Source: Micrasema longulum
Taxonomy: Eukaryota > Arthropoda > Insecta > Trichoptera > Brachycentridae
Assembly (NCBI GenBank): GCA_022494885.1
Contig: JAGVSM010004510.1
Location: 37,221 to 101,220 of the forward strand
Reading direction: 5' to 3'
Length of the DNA stretch: 64,000 bases
Under the pieces are notes generated by a model. That model was not told where the DNA came from. It saw nothing but the letters and a program-made list of their open reading frames with translations, and ran no database searches. The position numbers and the translations under genes are program-made. The first letter of the stretch is position 1; each line of letters begins with the position of its first letter. Positions 27,501 to 42,500 of this stretch are shown here, piece after piece.

Positions 27501-30500
27501 CTCCAATTCTTCCGAGGCTTTGGGAATATTCGATACAACCTCGTACGTAACTCCAGACTGGGTCAGTGTATCAGTTCTGGAAAAAGACATTTTAACATCA
27601 CACCAAAAACTATTTATTTACCAGATTAATGTAAAATTACGTCATTTGAAAATTAATTGTTTCAAGATGATAATTTACCTTACGATGCGTTTTCTAATTC
27701 GATCTGTCAAGCTTTGCTTTTTGTATATATTGAGGCCTAGCCGTTTCCTTAGTACGAGATCCATCGGAGCTGGATGTGAAAGCCGTACAGTAGTTTTTAA
27801 AATCAAATAAACCCGTTCATTGGCTAAAAAATTCAAAATCGTATTTACTTACAATGAGGATTGAAAAATCTGAAAAGTGATTTTCCTGATATAAATATAT
27901 TTAAGTGCACCTAAAATGGATGGTTGTGTAAAAAATATGATTAATAAAATATAAAGGCCTTTTTTAATTAATGTGTTAGTGGGTAAAGGAAAATTACAAC
28001 TGCAAACATATGCATTTGGATATGTAAGAAAACCACTTAATTACATTAGACCAACATTTTAAAATCTTTGCTTACCTTCAGTGACTCTGTTGAGGTATAG
28101 ACTGTCATGTATGGAGGAATCCCAACTAGCAATAGCACAAATATCCTTTTCTTGGTGTTGTACAATCTGCAGCTCGTAAAACCTGTTCCCATGTTCCTTA
28201 GGGAGGATGGAATTCAGCCCTGCTACGGTCACGTCCTCTCCACTCGGGTGTGTTGACATGTCATCCGCTAAACAATTACAATTAAAATATCATCTTGTCG
28301 TTGGCGAAAATGTATAATATTTGCGTAGGAGGATCTTTTGACATACCATTTAAATCTAAAAAGAGAACTGGGATGTGTTGTTCCATTCCTGCGGGTGGAT
28401 TCCATGCTGCAGGAGCCCCGGGTATGGGACTGCCAGGATTTGGAACCATTACCTGCAAAATAAATTAGGTCATTATTACTACTGAAAATGCAATCAATTT
28501 TTTAAAAGATGATAGTATCTTTCATTGGTCATCATTTACGAAAAATAATTACAAAAATAACTTGACATAAAAATACTTTTCAATTACGAATTTACTTAAT
28601 TATTTGAAAATGTATTATTTCAATAAGTAGGGTTAATTTAAACTAAATATTGAACAGAAATTGTATATCCGCGAATATTCTCAACTAAATAATCTTATAG
28701 AATTAGTCAGGTCATGATTGGATGCTAAAAATCCAACAATTGACACATTGAAACATAATTTTGCGGCCACTTTATTACAACATGCATATATTTGTACACA
28801 AGATGCTAATTTTTTTCTTGAAAAATAGTACAATTAAAAACAATATTTGCTAAAAATCGATCAATTTTTTATTTGGTTATTTGCATATAAGATTTACAAA
28901 ATACAATTGTTTTTTTTTAATTTTATAGAGGTTCAGATACATATTCCTAGCATAGAAAATATTCTATAAAAGATAATTATGAATAAGACAACCTTACATT
29001 GCTAAGGGTAGCTAAGGAAAAGCTGTTAATGATTTATATTTGTAAACTCACAGCATTCCTCTCCTCAGTGAGAGACACCCACTGATCCACGAGAGACTGT
29101 TCTCGTTCTATGTCCCTCTCAGATTTGTCTGTCTTGTTGATGATGCGCTGGATCTGGGAGTCTAAGTACTGACGACGCCTCGTAAGTGCATCACTCCACT
29201 TCTCTCTCAATACTGCCAAATCTTCTTCTTGGTATGAGTCCAAAGGTTTTTGGAGACGAGATCTGAAAACAAATTTATAGGGATTTAAGAATATTTACAA
29301 TTAATGAAAAGCAAGCATATTTGAAGTCATGTACATGAAATCTTGAGATGTTGTTTGGTTCCTATTTACAAAAATACCAGAAGCGTTATTACATAGATAC
29401 ATTTATTTTTTAATCGCAGTATATACATACATTTGAAAATATCAAAATATTCAAATTATTTACTATGTTTATACATTTTTTATAAAATGAATATCTGAAT
29501 ATGTGCTGCGAGAAATTGTATTGTGATAATTTCCGGTTCCCGGGTAGCCAACCCACTAATCAGCAGAACTCACCAACGAGAACTTGTGACATCACGAGCG
29601 GAGTAATTTTAAGATTACAAAACTTCAAAAAAATCATAGCATTGATAATATAAAAATGCTTAAAAAAAATTTGACTTAGATTGATAGTTTATTAACAAAT
29701 ATATATTTTTTTAAACCACTGAACTTCCCCATTTTCAATTCATCAATTTCTAATTCTGTTTATGAATCTCTAGTATCTTTATGCCTTATATATTATATTC
29801 GTAGTATGGACGGTATATAACGTGGTTATGTAATGCAAGCCAAGAAATTTGAATTTCAATATTACATATTACAGATGAAAATCACCTCTAACTGTTGTTT
29901 TAAATAATTAGCTACTATATACATTTAATTTTTGAACATTCGCTGATTTTTAATTTTATAAGTAAAAGATTCTAGCCAAAAAACATATAAAAATAAAATG
30001 GAAGATTAAGTTAAGATTAGAGCTACAAAAACATTTATTTTTTATACTTACTTTTTTTTCTTATAAGTACATTGGCTTTCATAATAATAAGACAAAATGA
30101 TAAGAAAAAAAATCCCACATAGGCATTGCCTGTGAGTGGGTATGCTGATTTAATCAGTTTTCCGTGACAGCACGCCGTATGTGCAAAATTACACATGCAT
30201 AAGCATACAAACATATGCAATACATATGAAGACTGGAGGGAAGAAACATGCTTAGTCAGTTTGTTCACGAATTTTAGTAAAATATGCCAATTTGTAAATT
30301 TTAACTGTACGCACTGTTATGTCAACCAAAAAACTTTATAAACATTAACAGTCATCAACAAAGTGGACAAAAAGTTTTGGATCAGGCGGAAGAAACATGA
30401 TTAGTCAATAAGAAGAGTGAAAGAAAGAGAAAAAAAACTATTATTGACCAAGTATGTTTCTTTCGTCCAGTCTTGATATACACATACGCAATTAAAATGT

Positions 30501-33500
30501 AGTTTTAACTCACCTGGCACTCACACTACCGACCTCCACACTGACAATGTGTTGGCATATAATGGGAAGTGTACCAGAGTTGTGTACTGGCCGAACCCTC
30601 ACCGAGAGTCTCCTCTGCTGACCCTGGCGCAGCTGGTACACCCCACCCGTCGCCATGTCAGGTTTTTGGATAACCTGTAAATATTGATAAATTAGATGAC
30701 AGTGGGATATAATTACTAATTATACATGAAAAGAACTCTACAACAACCATTATCAGTTATAATTTAATGCATTCAATCAAAAATAAAGCAAAAATTGGGT
30801 TTTTGATTTTGTTTTGAACATGTGTAGGTATTGTCATTCTCGAGAGAAACTAACCAAATAATAAAACTTAATGAATGAGAACGGGAGATTAGATGTTATC
30901 TCAAAACCATTATGACGTGTATTTTATTATTACAACAACAACAAAAACAACAAACCATCTAGCCGTTTCGTAGGCAGAGAGGATAGGATGCCATATCACT
31001 CTGTTTTTGCATACATATATCGCTTCTTCTACATTCATACATCTTCTCATGAATGCTCACCGATTATTCCAACTTTTGACATGTCCATCCTCAAGTATTT
31101 GTTGGATTTGATGCCATATCTTTCTCGATCTTCCTCTATTTCTGCATCCATCCCATTGTAAATCTTTCTAGCTGTTCTTTCTACATGTCCAAATCAACGC
31201 AGAGCTTCTTTCTTAAATTTGTCGATAATGCTTATCTCAGCCTTACATAATGTACGGATCTCGACCTCTTTGCATCTGTCATACATAGTTCTACCACACA
31301 TTTGCCTGAGAGATCGCATTTCAACAGCATTCAGCCTACTTTCATCCCTGTTTTTACAAGTCCATACTTTGCTCCCATACATCAGGGTCAGCACCAGGAC
31401 TCCATTGTGAACTACTAATTTTGCCAAGTAACAAATAAATATACAGTAAATTAACAAACCAATTTTTTTAAATGCTTTAAACGCCTCAACAAAATCTTCT
31501 AATTCAAATCCCTTAAATGCTTAAATTCAATAAAAGTTTAACATACATTTAGAAAAATATTTTTGAATCCAAGTGTATTAAGCTATGGAAAACATGAAAA
31601 GTGTCCAGTTAGTTCTTGGACGTGTCTATAAAAAGTTAGACATATAAAATATAGCAGAAAATAGCCAGTTTGGAGAGTTCGTAATACTTATAGTTCCTTA
31701 ATTATTGTGGGAATAAAATTTTTGAGATTACTGATTTTTAGTGAACCGTACCTCTACCGGAGCGTACTCTCCCTGATCATTGAGTTCTTGTATTTGCACC
31801 CAGAGCTGGATCTTGCGAGTTAATTCCGCCCAGCGGTCAGCGAGCCCGCGTGCCTTAGCCAGCTGACGCTGCTCTACCTCCCAACCAGGACGCAGGCGAC
31901 TAAAGCCGGCAGAACGGTGACCCCACACCTCTATTGATAGGGCACCCTCTGTTAAAAAAAAATACGATTTTAGAAATTTCATAATGTCATCCAGCACCCA
32001 AAATCCCTTTATGACATAAAAGAAAATAACTCAGTAGTATTTGAATACGCAAAAAACTCTGCAAACAAGTACTAGGTTTAACTCTCAAGAGATTTTATTA
32101 AGATAACATTAACCTATTATGGAAACATTTTCAGTTATTTCTTTTAGACAATAATTGGGAAGAATCTCACCCACATCTATAAGGTCCAATTATTCACAAA
32201 CAAACAAAAGATAAAGGAATTTTAATAAACTCGTTTGTGAATGTTTTCACGCCAATTAAACATGGTATTAGATTATTAGGTAATTAAACATAGTATGAAA
32301 AAGTACATTATTTTTCTTAAATTAAAAAGTTAAAGTTAAAATTAAATTTATATCTTTATATAATCACTTTGTAAAGCACCCTTGAGGTATTATATTATGA
32401 AAATGGAGCTATATAAGTTATCCATAATTATTATTATTATAATTATTAGAAAAATTACTATCTTCAAGAATTTTTTTTTTGTATAATTATAAAATAAAAA
32501 TGAAATATTTTGTTATTGCTTCCACAGAATGCATTAGAACTTAAATCATTTAACGCCTGTTCTGACAAAGATAGTATTGCAAGCTGATAGACAAAAAAAT
32601 ATATATACATAATATCATGTAACTGACCATAGAGTCACATGCCGCCTGGCTATTTCACCTATCAGCTGGAAGGGGGATCACATGCCTGAACATTGCACGA
32701 AATGCAGAGTGTACTCACCAGAGCAATGTTCTAGGAATTCCTCTGTGATGGGAACTGTGAAGTCACGCTGATCGTCAAACTTGAAGGTCTGGTGCTGGGC
32801 ATGTCGCGGGGAGGTGGGCACAGGGGGAGCGTCAGCGTTCACCAGGGGTGGCACCACAATAGGGTCAGAGCCACCCCAGAAAGAGTACTGGCAGAACACA
32901 AAGTGGGACAGGGACGGCGGAAGGCTGGACGCTTGCTTGATAACTACACGACAGATAACCTGAAATGAGAAATATCGCTTTCAAATAAAAGGTTCATCGG
33001 GTAAATGATAGCAGAAAAACCGTGAATCTGGAATTAGTTTGCAGCAAACATTTATATTTCATCCATTCTACATGGTTCTCAGATACTATTTTTGACTAGT
33101 GATATTATGGATATGTTCAGCACATAATAAAAGAAGATATACGATGGGGTACCCAAAAGCAACCGGACTAATGTTGTCGTAGATGGAGTTTTTTTTTTAG
33201 CATGTTTTGCCGGTAGAATCGTGTTAAGCTACCTTTTCTCAGTCAGTATGCCAAGTGTTGTCACTGGAAAAGGTTCCATTTGGCTAGTGTGAATTTTTTT
33301 ATGACTGTTGTTTTTTTGAGGTTTTTTTCAATGGATGATCGAGCCCGGGGCTGTGAAGTTTTGCATCCTGCTCAGGAAAACTAGCACAGAAAATCTTTAA
33401 ATATTAACAATGGTCTAAAAACATAATGTTTTGGTCAAAACTTAAGTATTTGAGTGGTATTTCCGTTTTAAAAGACGTAAAATGTCAATTGATAATCAAC

Positions 33501-36500
33501 CCCACTCTGGACATCCAGGAATGGCCCGAACCAACAAAAATGTGGCTAAAATTGGCCAAATCATCCTGGAAGACCAACGCCAGACCATCAAATAAGTTGT
33601 GAAGCTATGTGGAGTGACTTGAAGTTCATTGCAGCAATTTTTAAGTCAAGATTTAGGGATGAGAAAGGTAGCTGCCAAATTTGCTCTCACACAGCCCTCT
33701 CTATGGGCTAATTTTTGACCAAACAAGATATAACCCCCTTTCACCCGATCTAGCCATTTGCAACTAATTTTTTTTTACTCTAATGAAAAGAGAGGCAAAA
33801 TGATAGCGTTTTGCCGAAGTTGCTGAGGTGAAGAAAAAAAATAACCAAGACACTGTCAACCATAAAAAAAACCAAACAAACCATAATGTAGGCATTGTAG
33901 GCAGAGAGGATAGAACGTCATATCACTCTGCCTTTGCATACAGACCTCGCTTCCTCTACATTCATTCATCTTTTCAAGGTTTCAAGCATCCCGGAGATGA
34001 ATTTAAAAAATATTTCCAACAATGGAATGTAATATTGGACAAAAACTATTCTATATTCTCTTTAAACATATTTTTTAGTAAATTTACATGTGTATGTCCG
34101 TTATGTGAATATGTTATTACTTTCCATCCCGTCACAACAGATCTTCACAGGTCGCAGTGACGTCAGGAGCTTGAATAGCACTGACCCCTACCACTAAGAA
34201 TAATACCTTCCATTTTTATAAAGTACCAACCATATTCGCCTGATGGGCATAAATAAACCAGATAAAAACACATGTAAGTCACTTAGGTAAGTTGTAGTGT
34301 TGTTGGTATCAGATAAATAATAATAAGTATGTACATTTACAAATTAGCTTTTTTGAGAAATGTAGGCTTATATAGTTTACCTGTTGTGCAGAAGAATCCG
34401 GTGGATCATCATCATACCGAGAATCTCTAGAACTATCAGAAGCTGCTTCACATATTCGGTCTTGAGGAAATGAACCGGCGATTCGAGATAACTCCACCTA
34501 GAAGAATACATACAATTGATACATTTTTGTATTCATTTTTTTATTTTTTTTATTACATTATACACGCATTAATTGAGTACTGAGTAGAGGTGGGTATAGG
34601 TAGATTATTTTAAGTTGTGGCCACACAAACATACTTGATGTGCTTGTATTAGTTATATCTGTGTACGTTTCCGAAGGGTACAAGTGTGTGTTCATTAAAA
34701 ATGTAGGCCCAATTTACACGTACCGTCCAAATCCACACGGCAGGGTAAAATTTGGGTGGGCCTACGTGTTCAATAAACACACTTGTGCACTTTGGAAATG
34801 TTTATAAATAGAGCGAATGACTATGTATGCGTGGCCTCAACTTAAAATAATTTACCTATACTTAACCTATCTACTAACTACGCATACCGTGTGGTGATAC
34901 GGAATACGGACACAATCGTTGCGAACTACATATATTCAGTTTATACATATCGTATATTACCATGTTTATATATAAGGCTGGGGAAAAAGTAATTTCATAT
35001 TTTGCGCCCTTTTTTTCAACTAAGTATATCTCGTTCATTATTAGTCACATTGAATCATACGATACGGCGTTGTAAAGGTGTGAGTGTATACTACAAACGC
35101 CTTTTTGACTGCAATGCGCTTGGTCGGTTCAGTCGTTAACTATAGCTGAATATCGATCATAAAACAGTTTTGAACCATTTGCAGAAGGCTGAATTTAAAA
35201 AAAGTTCGATGTCCAAACATTGTGTCAGCTTGTGTGGCACCCAAGTGCCACACAAGCTGACACAAAAAACCTCATGGACTGAATTTCCATCTGCGAATCG
35301 CTGCTGAATCGCAACAAAATCGACCCAATTCTGAAGCGTATAGTGACTGGTGAAGAAAAGTGGGTCACTTACGAAAATGTCGAGCGACAGAGATCGTGGT
35401 CGAAAGCCAACGAAGCGGCCTAGACCGTAATTAGGCCAGGACTGACGGCCAGGAAGGTGTTGCTGTGTGTTTGGTGGGATTGGCAAGGAATACGCTACTA
35501 TGGGCTGCTCCCCTATGGCTAAACGCTCAATTCTGCCCTCTACTGTGAACAACTTGACTGTTTGAAGCTTGCGATCCAACAGAAGCGGCCAGCATTGGTG
35601 AATAGGAGAGGAATCGTGTTTCATCAGGACAACGCCAGGCCGCACACATCTTTGATGACGCGCCAGAAGCTCCGGGAGCTCGGATGGGAATTTCTTATGC
35701 ATTCACCCTATAATCCGGACCTGGCACCAAGTGACTACCACCTGTTCCTGTCTATGGCCAATGCACTTGGGGTACAAATTTGGCCTCATTAGAGGCCTGT
35801 GAAAATTGGTTGTCCGAGATTTTTGCCAATAGGGACAAGGGCTTCTACGAAAGGAGCATTATGAAGTTGGATTCTCATTGGCAACAAGTTATCGAACAGA
35901 ACAGGGCATATTTGACTTAAATTGAATGATTGTAACACTTTTTATAAAGCATTGAAATAAAGCGAAAAATATGAAATTACTTCTTCCTCAACATTCCCAT
36001 TCGCACAAGCCAATTTATTTAAACCAGATTTGAATGTTGAAAGGGATTCGGACACCTTTGTCATCTGATCAAGGATGTCAATATGGTATTCAAGTATTCC
36101 AGAAAATATTTACAACCAAATAATTTAAATTAAAAAAAAATAATAATAAAGAATTTAATAATTCAAAAAAAATTGCCCAATGAACTCATGTTTGAAATTT
36201 AATAATATTAAATATACATGTCTTTTACTAATTAGTTTATACAATAAAACTGTTTAAAATAAATTGAAATAATATTTACCTGTAATCTTCCTGCAACTTC
36301 CCCTTGCTGACTGATAATCGGCGTATGGTAGTCAAGTTTAACATCATGGAAAAGTGACTCCAGAAATATGTTGGCTACTCCGATCAAATTATGATTTTCC
36401 TGTGACTCATAGAAGGGATCCAAAACTTTATTGGCTGGCAAGTCATCCTAAAAAAAAGAAAAAGACAATTTTTTTAAAAATAATTTAACAACAACAAAAA

Positions 36501-39500
36501 GTTGTGATCTTTCAATAAATACAAAACTATGGAAATATTTCCAAATAAATATGTGTGCAAAAGTAGGAGTCAAATTGTGCTAGATTGGGAGGTTAAACAT
36601 TAGATCCGTAGGGGATAGATGTAACCATAATGAGCGGAATAATACTAATAACACAAGGTAAAGTTGCATAGGTATACACCCGGAACCCGGAACCCGGAAA
36701 AAATAAGTTACTAATACTTACTAATTCGGGAGTTGCAACAACATTGCCCGCAGCTTGGTTTTCACTCTGCAGTCTGAACTCTTGATACATCTCTCTCATA
36801 TCGACAAGTTTGTTTTCCAACTTTTCCATCGACCAAACTTGTCCTCCGTGTCCCATGCGCTTTACCAATATGGCCGGTTCTGATACAAAGGCTCCGCGCT
36901 AAAGAAAAAAAAGACTATAGATTTCAATAAAAATTACAGGAATAATATAAAGGGTTTGTCAATAAAAAAGTAATCATCAACAAGCCCTGTATAGGGCACT
37001 GCATTGGCACACTAAATGCGGCTTATATCGATCATCTGGTACATGAAGGAAAGGTGATCAGCCATACACTTGGGTTGTCAGTCCAGGGACATGAAATATT
37101 GCAGTGTAGCAGCACTTTTTTTATCAATATTTCATGTTGACCTTCCCAGGGTGAAAACGCACCAACCACTACACTACGAGGCGGACTCATCTCCACTTGA
37201 TTTCCTTATTCGGGATTTATACCTGAGAGTAGCCACCGAGTCGAAAGCACTCGTTCGGGATTTTGGTTATATTTCACACATGGAACTGTATTATTTATCC
37301 GCCCAGATGCAGACATTTTAAAGCACTCATAAATCCCACATTTTATTAGGACAACGCATAGTAGAGATGCTATAGAACTATTTTTAAAAAAGATCGCCAT
37401 GTGCAAATACAGCTGGCAAAAATCAGGATCTTAGTAAAAAAGTTAATAGTGACAAATTGTTTAAATGCATATTAACAATTGATTTCAAGAACATACTTAT
37501 TTGATTGATTTAACATTTTATATTCCGTTTATACTTACACAAGTGTTGGTTCAACGTTACTCACTTTTCTATTGGGACTCAGGTTAGCCGGAGGTATCTG
37601 AAGGGTGACACTGAACTTGGTGTTCCTGGCCATCTCCTCGGCGAGGACATTGGCTTCTTGTACCAAGGTGTTGGCCTTGAGAATATCGGCCTTGAGTTGT
37701 CCTAGAGAGCGTTTGAAGGTCTCGTCCCTTTCCGCTGCCCATTTTTCTACCCGCATTTGTGTGGTTGGAGTACAGGGTGTTATTTTACCTGTGAAAAAAG
37801 ATTGTCGGTATTATTTTCAAGACTTTCAAAAATGACTGGGGAGACATAATATTTTTAATTGAGACATGCAAAAGGTCAGTTTCAACACAGTTTGACCAAA
37901 TCACATTATTTATCAGTCATTAGTAGTTACGCGATGTGCATACATTTTTCCTAAAAGAGCAACTTTTATAACACATATATTAATTTTCAAATTCAAATTT
38001 ATTTATTTTACCACAGTAACATTACGAATAACAAAATATTTAAGGCGTTTATATTGGTACAAATTTATGTGTTATTAACATTTAAAAACATATTATTGTG
38101 TAATTTTGCATCGACGAAATTACATGAATACATACCAAGTCGCAATGGATCGTATGGTGTGTAGGGGGGGTATGGTGTAGATGGTGATAGAATGTTCCTT
38201 AATTGTTGAAATTGCCTCTCGTATTCCTGACGTTGTTTTTCCAAAGCAACTGAAAATATAAACATTTGTATTTTAAATTCTTCAGCTAATTACATAAAAT
38301 ATTGGTGAAGCTATTTTAGAATTGATGTATGCCATTTACACATCTTGTTTACATTCTGATTCAAATTATACTGTCTTAAATCATCATCAAAGGGAAGTAA
38401 TGTTGCCTTTCTAACCCTCGGTGTCAAAATTCTCACACTTAGCACCTATTAACAATTCTTTAAAGAAGCGGTGCTAGATGCATGATTATAGAATTTATCT
38501 TTTGGTGACTTGTGTGAAGGGCATTGGGTTTCATAAATTAAAAAATAATGATAATAATAATGTAATTTGATGTGACGTTCTATCCTCTCTGCCTACCCAT
38601 ACAGAAAAACGGCGGATGTTATTAAATTTATAAAAATACTGTAATGGACAGACTTTTGTAAATAAATTTGATACAAGTAAACACTATTTTGCTAACATTC
38701 GTGATTGAATATGGTCATGAGAAAAAATGACAATATCCGACAAAGCCATCCATATTATTTGCCGAACTTACAATGAGTCAGTAAGTAGTAGAGATAAATT
38801 AAATTAAAATTGCGATAAAAATTGAAAATTTTAAAGGAGTAACTTGTTTATTGGCAAAAAAATATTGCTTTTTTGTATGAATGAAACTGATACGAAGACC
38901 CGCGATCTTTAAAATGTTTTTTCGGGTATGTGGAGAAAGTACTTTCACTGTCTTCATCACCATGATATAAGATAACATTCAAATAATCTAGTTGATGAAC
39001 ACTGCAATCTTATTCTAAAATACAGCAAAAAAATGCTATTTACATCCAAATAGGAACGAAAATCTAAGAATTTGAATAATTAAGAGTTGCTTACTAAGGA
39101 AGAGTCGTAATAAGAATGAGAAGTATTACAAAATGTAATTGGATTAATGAAGAAGCCTTCTAAATAATTACATAATATGTAAGTTGATACACGTAAAGGG
39201 GTGAACATTCTCAACATAAATTTTCAAATATGTCGTATATGTTATCAAGCGCAGAAGCTCATTACACAGGATTAAAATAAAGTTATTTCGATTTTAATTT
39301 GAAATGAAAAAAGATACACCCACAAACCATAATTTAGAATCGAGCAAGAACTAAATAATAATTAATAGAGGGGTAATGAAAAATTTCCCAAACCTTGTTT
39401 ATCTTCTTCATGCTGTTTTTCCAACCTGGATATTGCAGTTTGGATGGGATCATTGCTCAATTCGTTCAACATAATTTCATCTCTAGCAAAGTTGTAGTCT

Positions 39501-42500
39501 ATTTGCTGGGCTGGTGTCTGTGGTTCCGAAGTCGCAGCTGAAAATAAAGCAAGAAAATCAATTAGTATTCTAAGGGTCAATACCACTTTTAAACTGCTAT
39601 TGAAATCATAAATAAAAAACATAATGCACTTAGCAAGAACAATATTTAGCTTCTTTGCTTTTAGATACACAAAAAACCTTATTTCCTTACTCTAATTAAA
39701 TACACTACCAAGCTTTTTCAGAATCATTAAATAAGTCTAGTAAATGTTGAAATAAAGAAGACAGATCATAAATTATATCTATTTGTTCCCAGACATTTTT
39801 TTAATGTGTTTACAAATAAACTTATTTAGATTAACCAAAAAAACATTTACCAATATAGAAGGCATCCAAACAACAGATATTTTTTTTAGCTATGTATATT
39901 ATAGCCGCTCTATTGTGGAATAATCTACCCACTAATGTTAGAGACGGCCCCTTCTTTATTTACATTTAAGTCAAGATTGAAATGTCCCTATCTTAATATT
40001 TAAATTGTTCCTTTATCCTTCTTCTTTCCTTCCCATCCCCTCTCCTCTCTTCATAGTATGGTGTTAATTTTTTTATTTATTTTGTTAATCTTTCTTTTAA
40101 ATTATTGTATAAAATTGTAAGATTCAATATGTCCATGTATTTATAATTTTCTCAAACTGAACGGTTTGGGTAGGTAGGAAGAAATTGCCTTAAGGCAATA
40201 TGCCCGCCCTTATATGTATTGTATATGTATATAAAGTGTCAAATAAATAAATTAATTATTTAAACAGAAAAATTGAAGGAAATACCAATAAAGCAAAAAG
40301 CATTATTTGAGAATAATTATTAGACTCACAAACAGGCTTGGGACAGTTAACTCTGAAGAAGTGGTGGTTCCCCCACAGAATGCGGTCTCCGTGTTCCAAT
40401 GGTGTGCGTTCAGTAGCCGGAGATCCATTCACAAAGCATCTTGCTCCGGGAAAGGGTTCCATCACCAGTCCGCCTTCTTCCATCAAGACCAGGCAATGCT
40501 CGGGTTGGATGCCGAGACCAGACAGTTGAATATCTGCTTCAGTGTTGGGATTATTCCTACCACCAACCAGTGTTCGTTCCTGTAAAAAATACATAATGAA
40601 AAAATGTTTGTGCAACGATAAAAAATAAAATATTGAGTCAATGAAAACAAATGTAACAATAGTAACCTTTAAATAGTATACAAGGAGTTCGTTCAATGAA
40701 GGATCAGCATTGAGATTTACTAGGTAGTATTTATTTTTCTCCACTTTGATTCCACTGGCTTGAACACTTATTCCCATCTTTTCTAATGCTTGCTGTCGCT
40801 CACTTTGAATACGCTCTGAAAATGAAATATTTGAGCACACATTTTCAACACAAAATTTATCATGAAGAATTGGCAATGTTGGTAAAAATTACAAAATATT
40901 CACCTGTTTTCACGAGTTTTTCTTCCCAAGTTTGTGACATTTCTTTCATAAGATTCTCACTTTGAGCTAATTTCTCATGAATATCCACTCTTTGCGCGAC
41001 TTCATCTCCAACAGGGGAGCCCTAAAGAGAAACCACATATGTTAGTAATAAAATAATAGAGCAAAAATAATTTTAAAGGGGTAAATAACAATGTATTTGG
41101 CAATGCACAATGAGGAAGTTCAGTGGTTTTTAAAAAAAAAGAATATTTGTTGATGGACTATTAAACTAAGCCAGACAAAAAAATAATTTAATTTTTACAT
41201 ATCGCTATGATTTGGCCTCCGTGGTGTAGTGGTCAAGACGCTTGACTCACGCACGGAAGGTTCCGGGTTCGATTCCCGGTGAGAACACAAAAAAATTAAA
41301 ATGTGATTTTTCTCAAGCCTGTTTGTTCTGTAATGTAATTCACCACTGTAATTGGGCCTCCTGGCCTGTTGTGGTACAAAAAAAAAAAAAAAATTAAAAT
41401 CGCTATGATTTTTTTTTAATTTTTGTAATTCTGAAATAACTCCGCGTGTGACTTTAGAGGTTCTCTTCCGCTTATTCTCGATCAGTTCTGCCCATCGATC
41501 CATTGAGGGCAAGCAAACCGGAAACCTTCCATAACTCTCTTATCATTAGTTGATTCATATGAACTAGTGACGTCGTTCAAAGTAGTTCGTTTTTATTAAA
41601 ATATTTTTTTCCGTGCATTTTCAGGAAAATTTGCTGTACAATTTGTGGCACTAATTTTTACCGCAAGCAAGAAAACATTTATTGTATACAATGTAGGGCT
41701 GAAGTTTCTCATTAACAATCTATATTCAAGAAAATTATTTTAGTTGCAAGTGCTTGACTAAATACGATGGTGCAATATTGGTCAATAATAAATATCGGCA
41801 GTAGATATAGCGGCAACTAACAGTGGCATGTTTCAGCATCTCCTTAAGAGCTTCAACTTCTTGTCTGAGCTCTCTTATGATTCTGGCATTAGGATCTTCA
41901 TTAACAACAGCGTGATTAACAATTCTCTTGGCTCTGTCTGCATACCGAAGAGTAGATAAAGTTTCTTCATAATTGTCTGCAGAAGGTGATACCGTCGCCA
42001 CCTGAAAAGAGATATATTTTTAGCAAAATATTACATTAGTTTAACTATTTGGTTATCAATGAATGTCAAATCTCGTACCATTACAGTTTTACTATTTCCA
42101 CCAAGATTATCCTTCAAGAGCCATGTTAATACCGAGTCTCTGTAGGGCACAAATCTATCTCTGTTTTTATTGCCACCGGATGACTGATCTGCGAGCTTTG
42201 ATATTACCAGTCCAAGAGTGGTGAGAGATCTGGAATATTGGAATATTGTTTTTTAAACATGTTTGAAAGGGATGTGATGCCTGGAAAATTCAAGGAAAGC
42301 AACAATGCACTGTGGACGATGATCATTTGAAACTCAAACAGTCCTCCGAGGATATGTTGAGCTCAAACATAACATTGTCAACTAGATAATTGAAGGAGCT
42401 GTCATAGCTGTCATAGCTGTCATACACATACGTTTATTAATAATGTATATATTTTAACACGTGAGGCTTTAGTTAGGCAGTGAATAATTGAGTGTTAACT

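Noticed and set aside
35157..35702. 181-codon minus-strand frame
   Set aside because: Antisense of the mariner transposase. It reads TWVPHKLTQ only through the inverted left arm of the foldback.
37535..37564. Use of the perfect donor GTAAGT at 37538 for Khc-73 exon i
   Set aside because: It breaks the reading phase and separates the conserved [12 protein letters not shown] junction. The GTGAGT 26 bp earlier fits.
40338..40585. Plus-strand open frames of 63 and 92 codons
   Set aside because: Shadows of the FHA exon on the minus strand.
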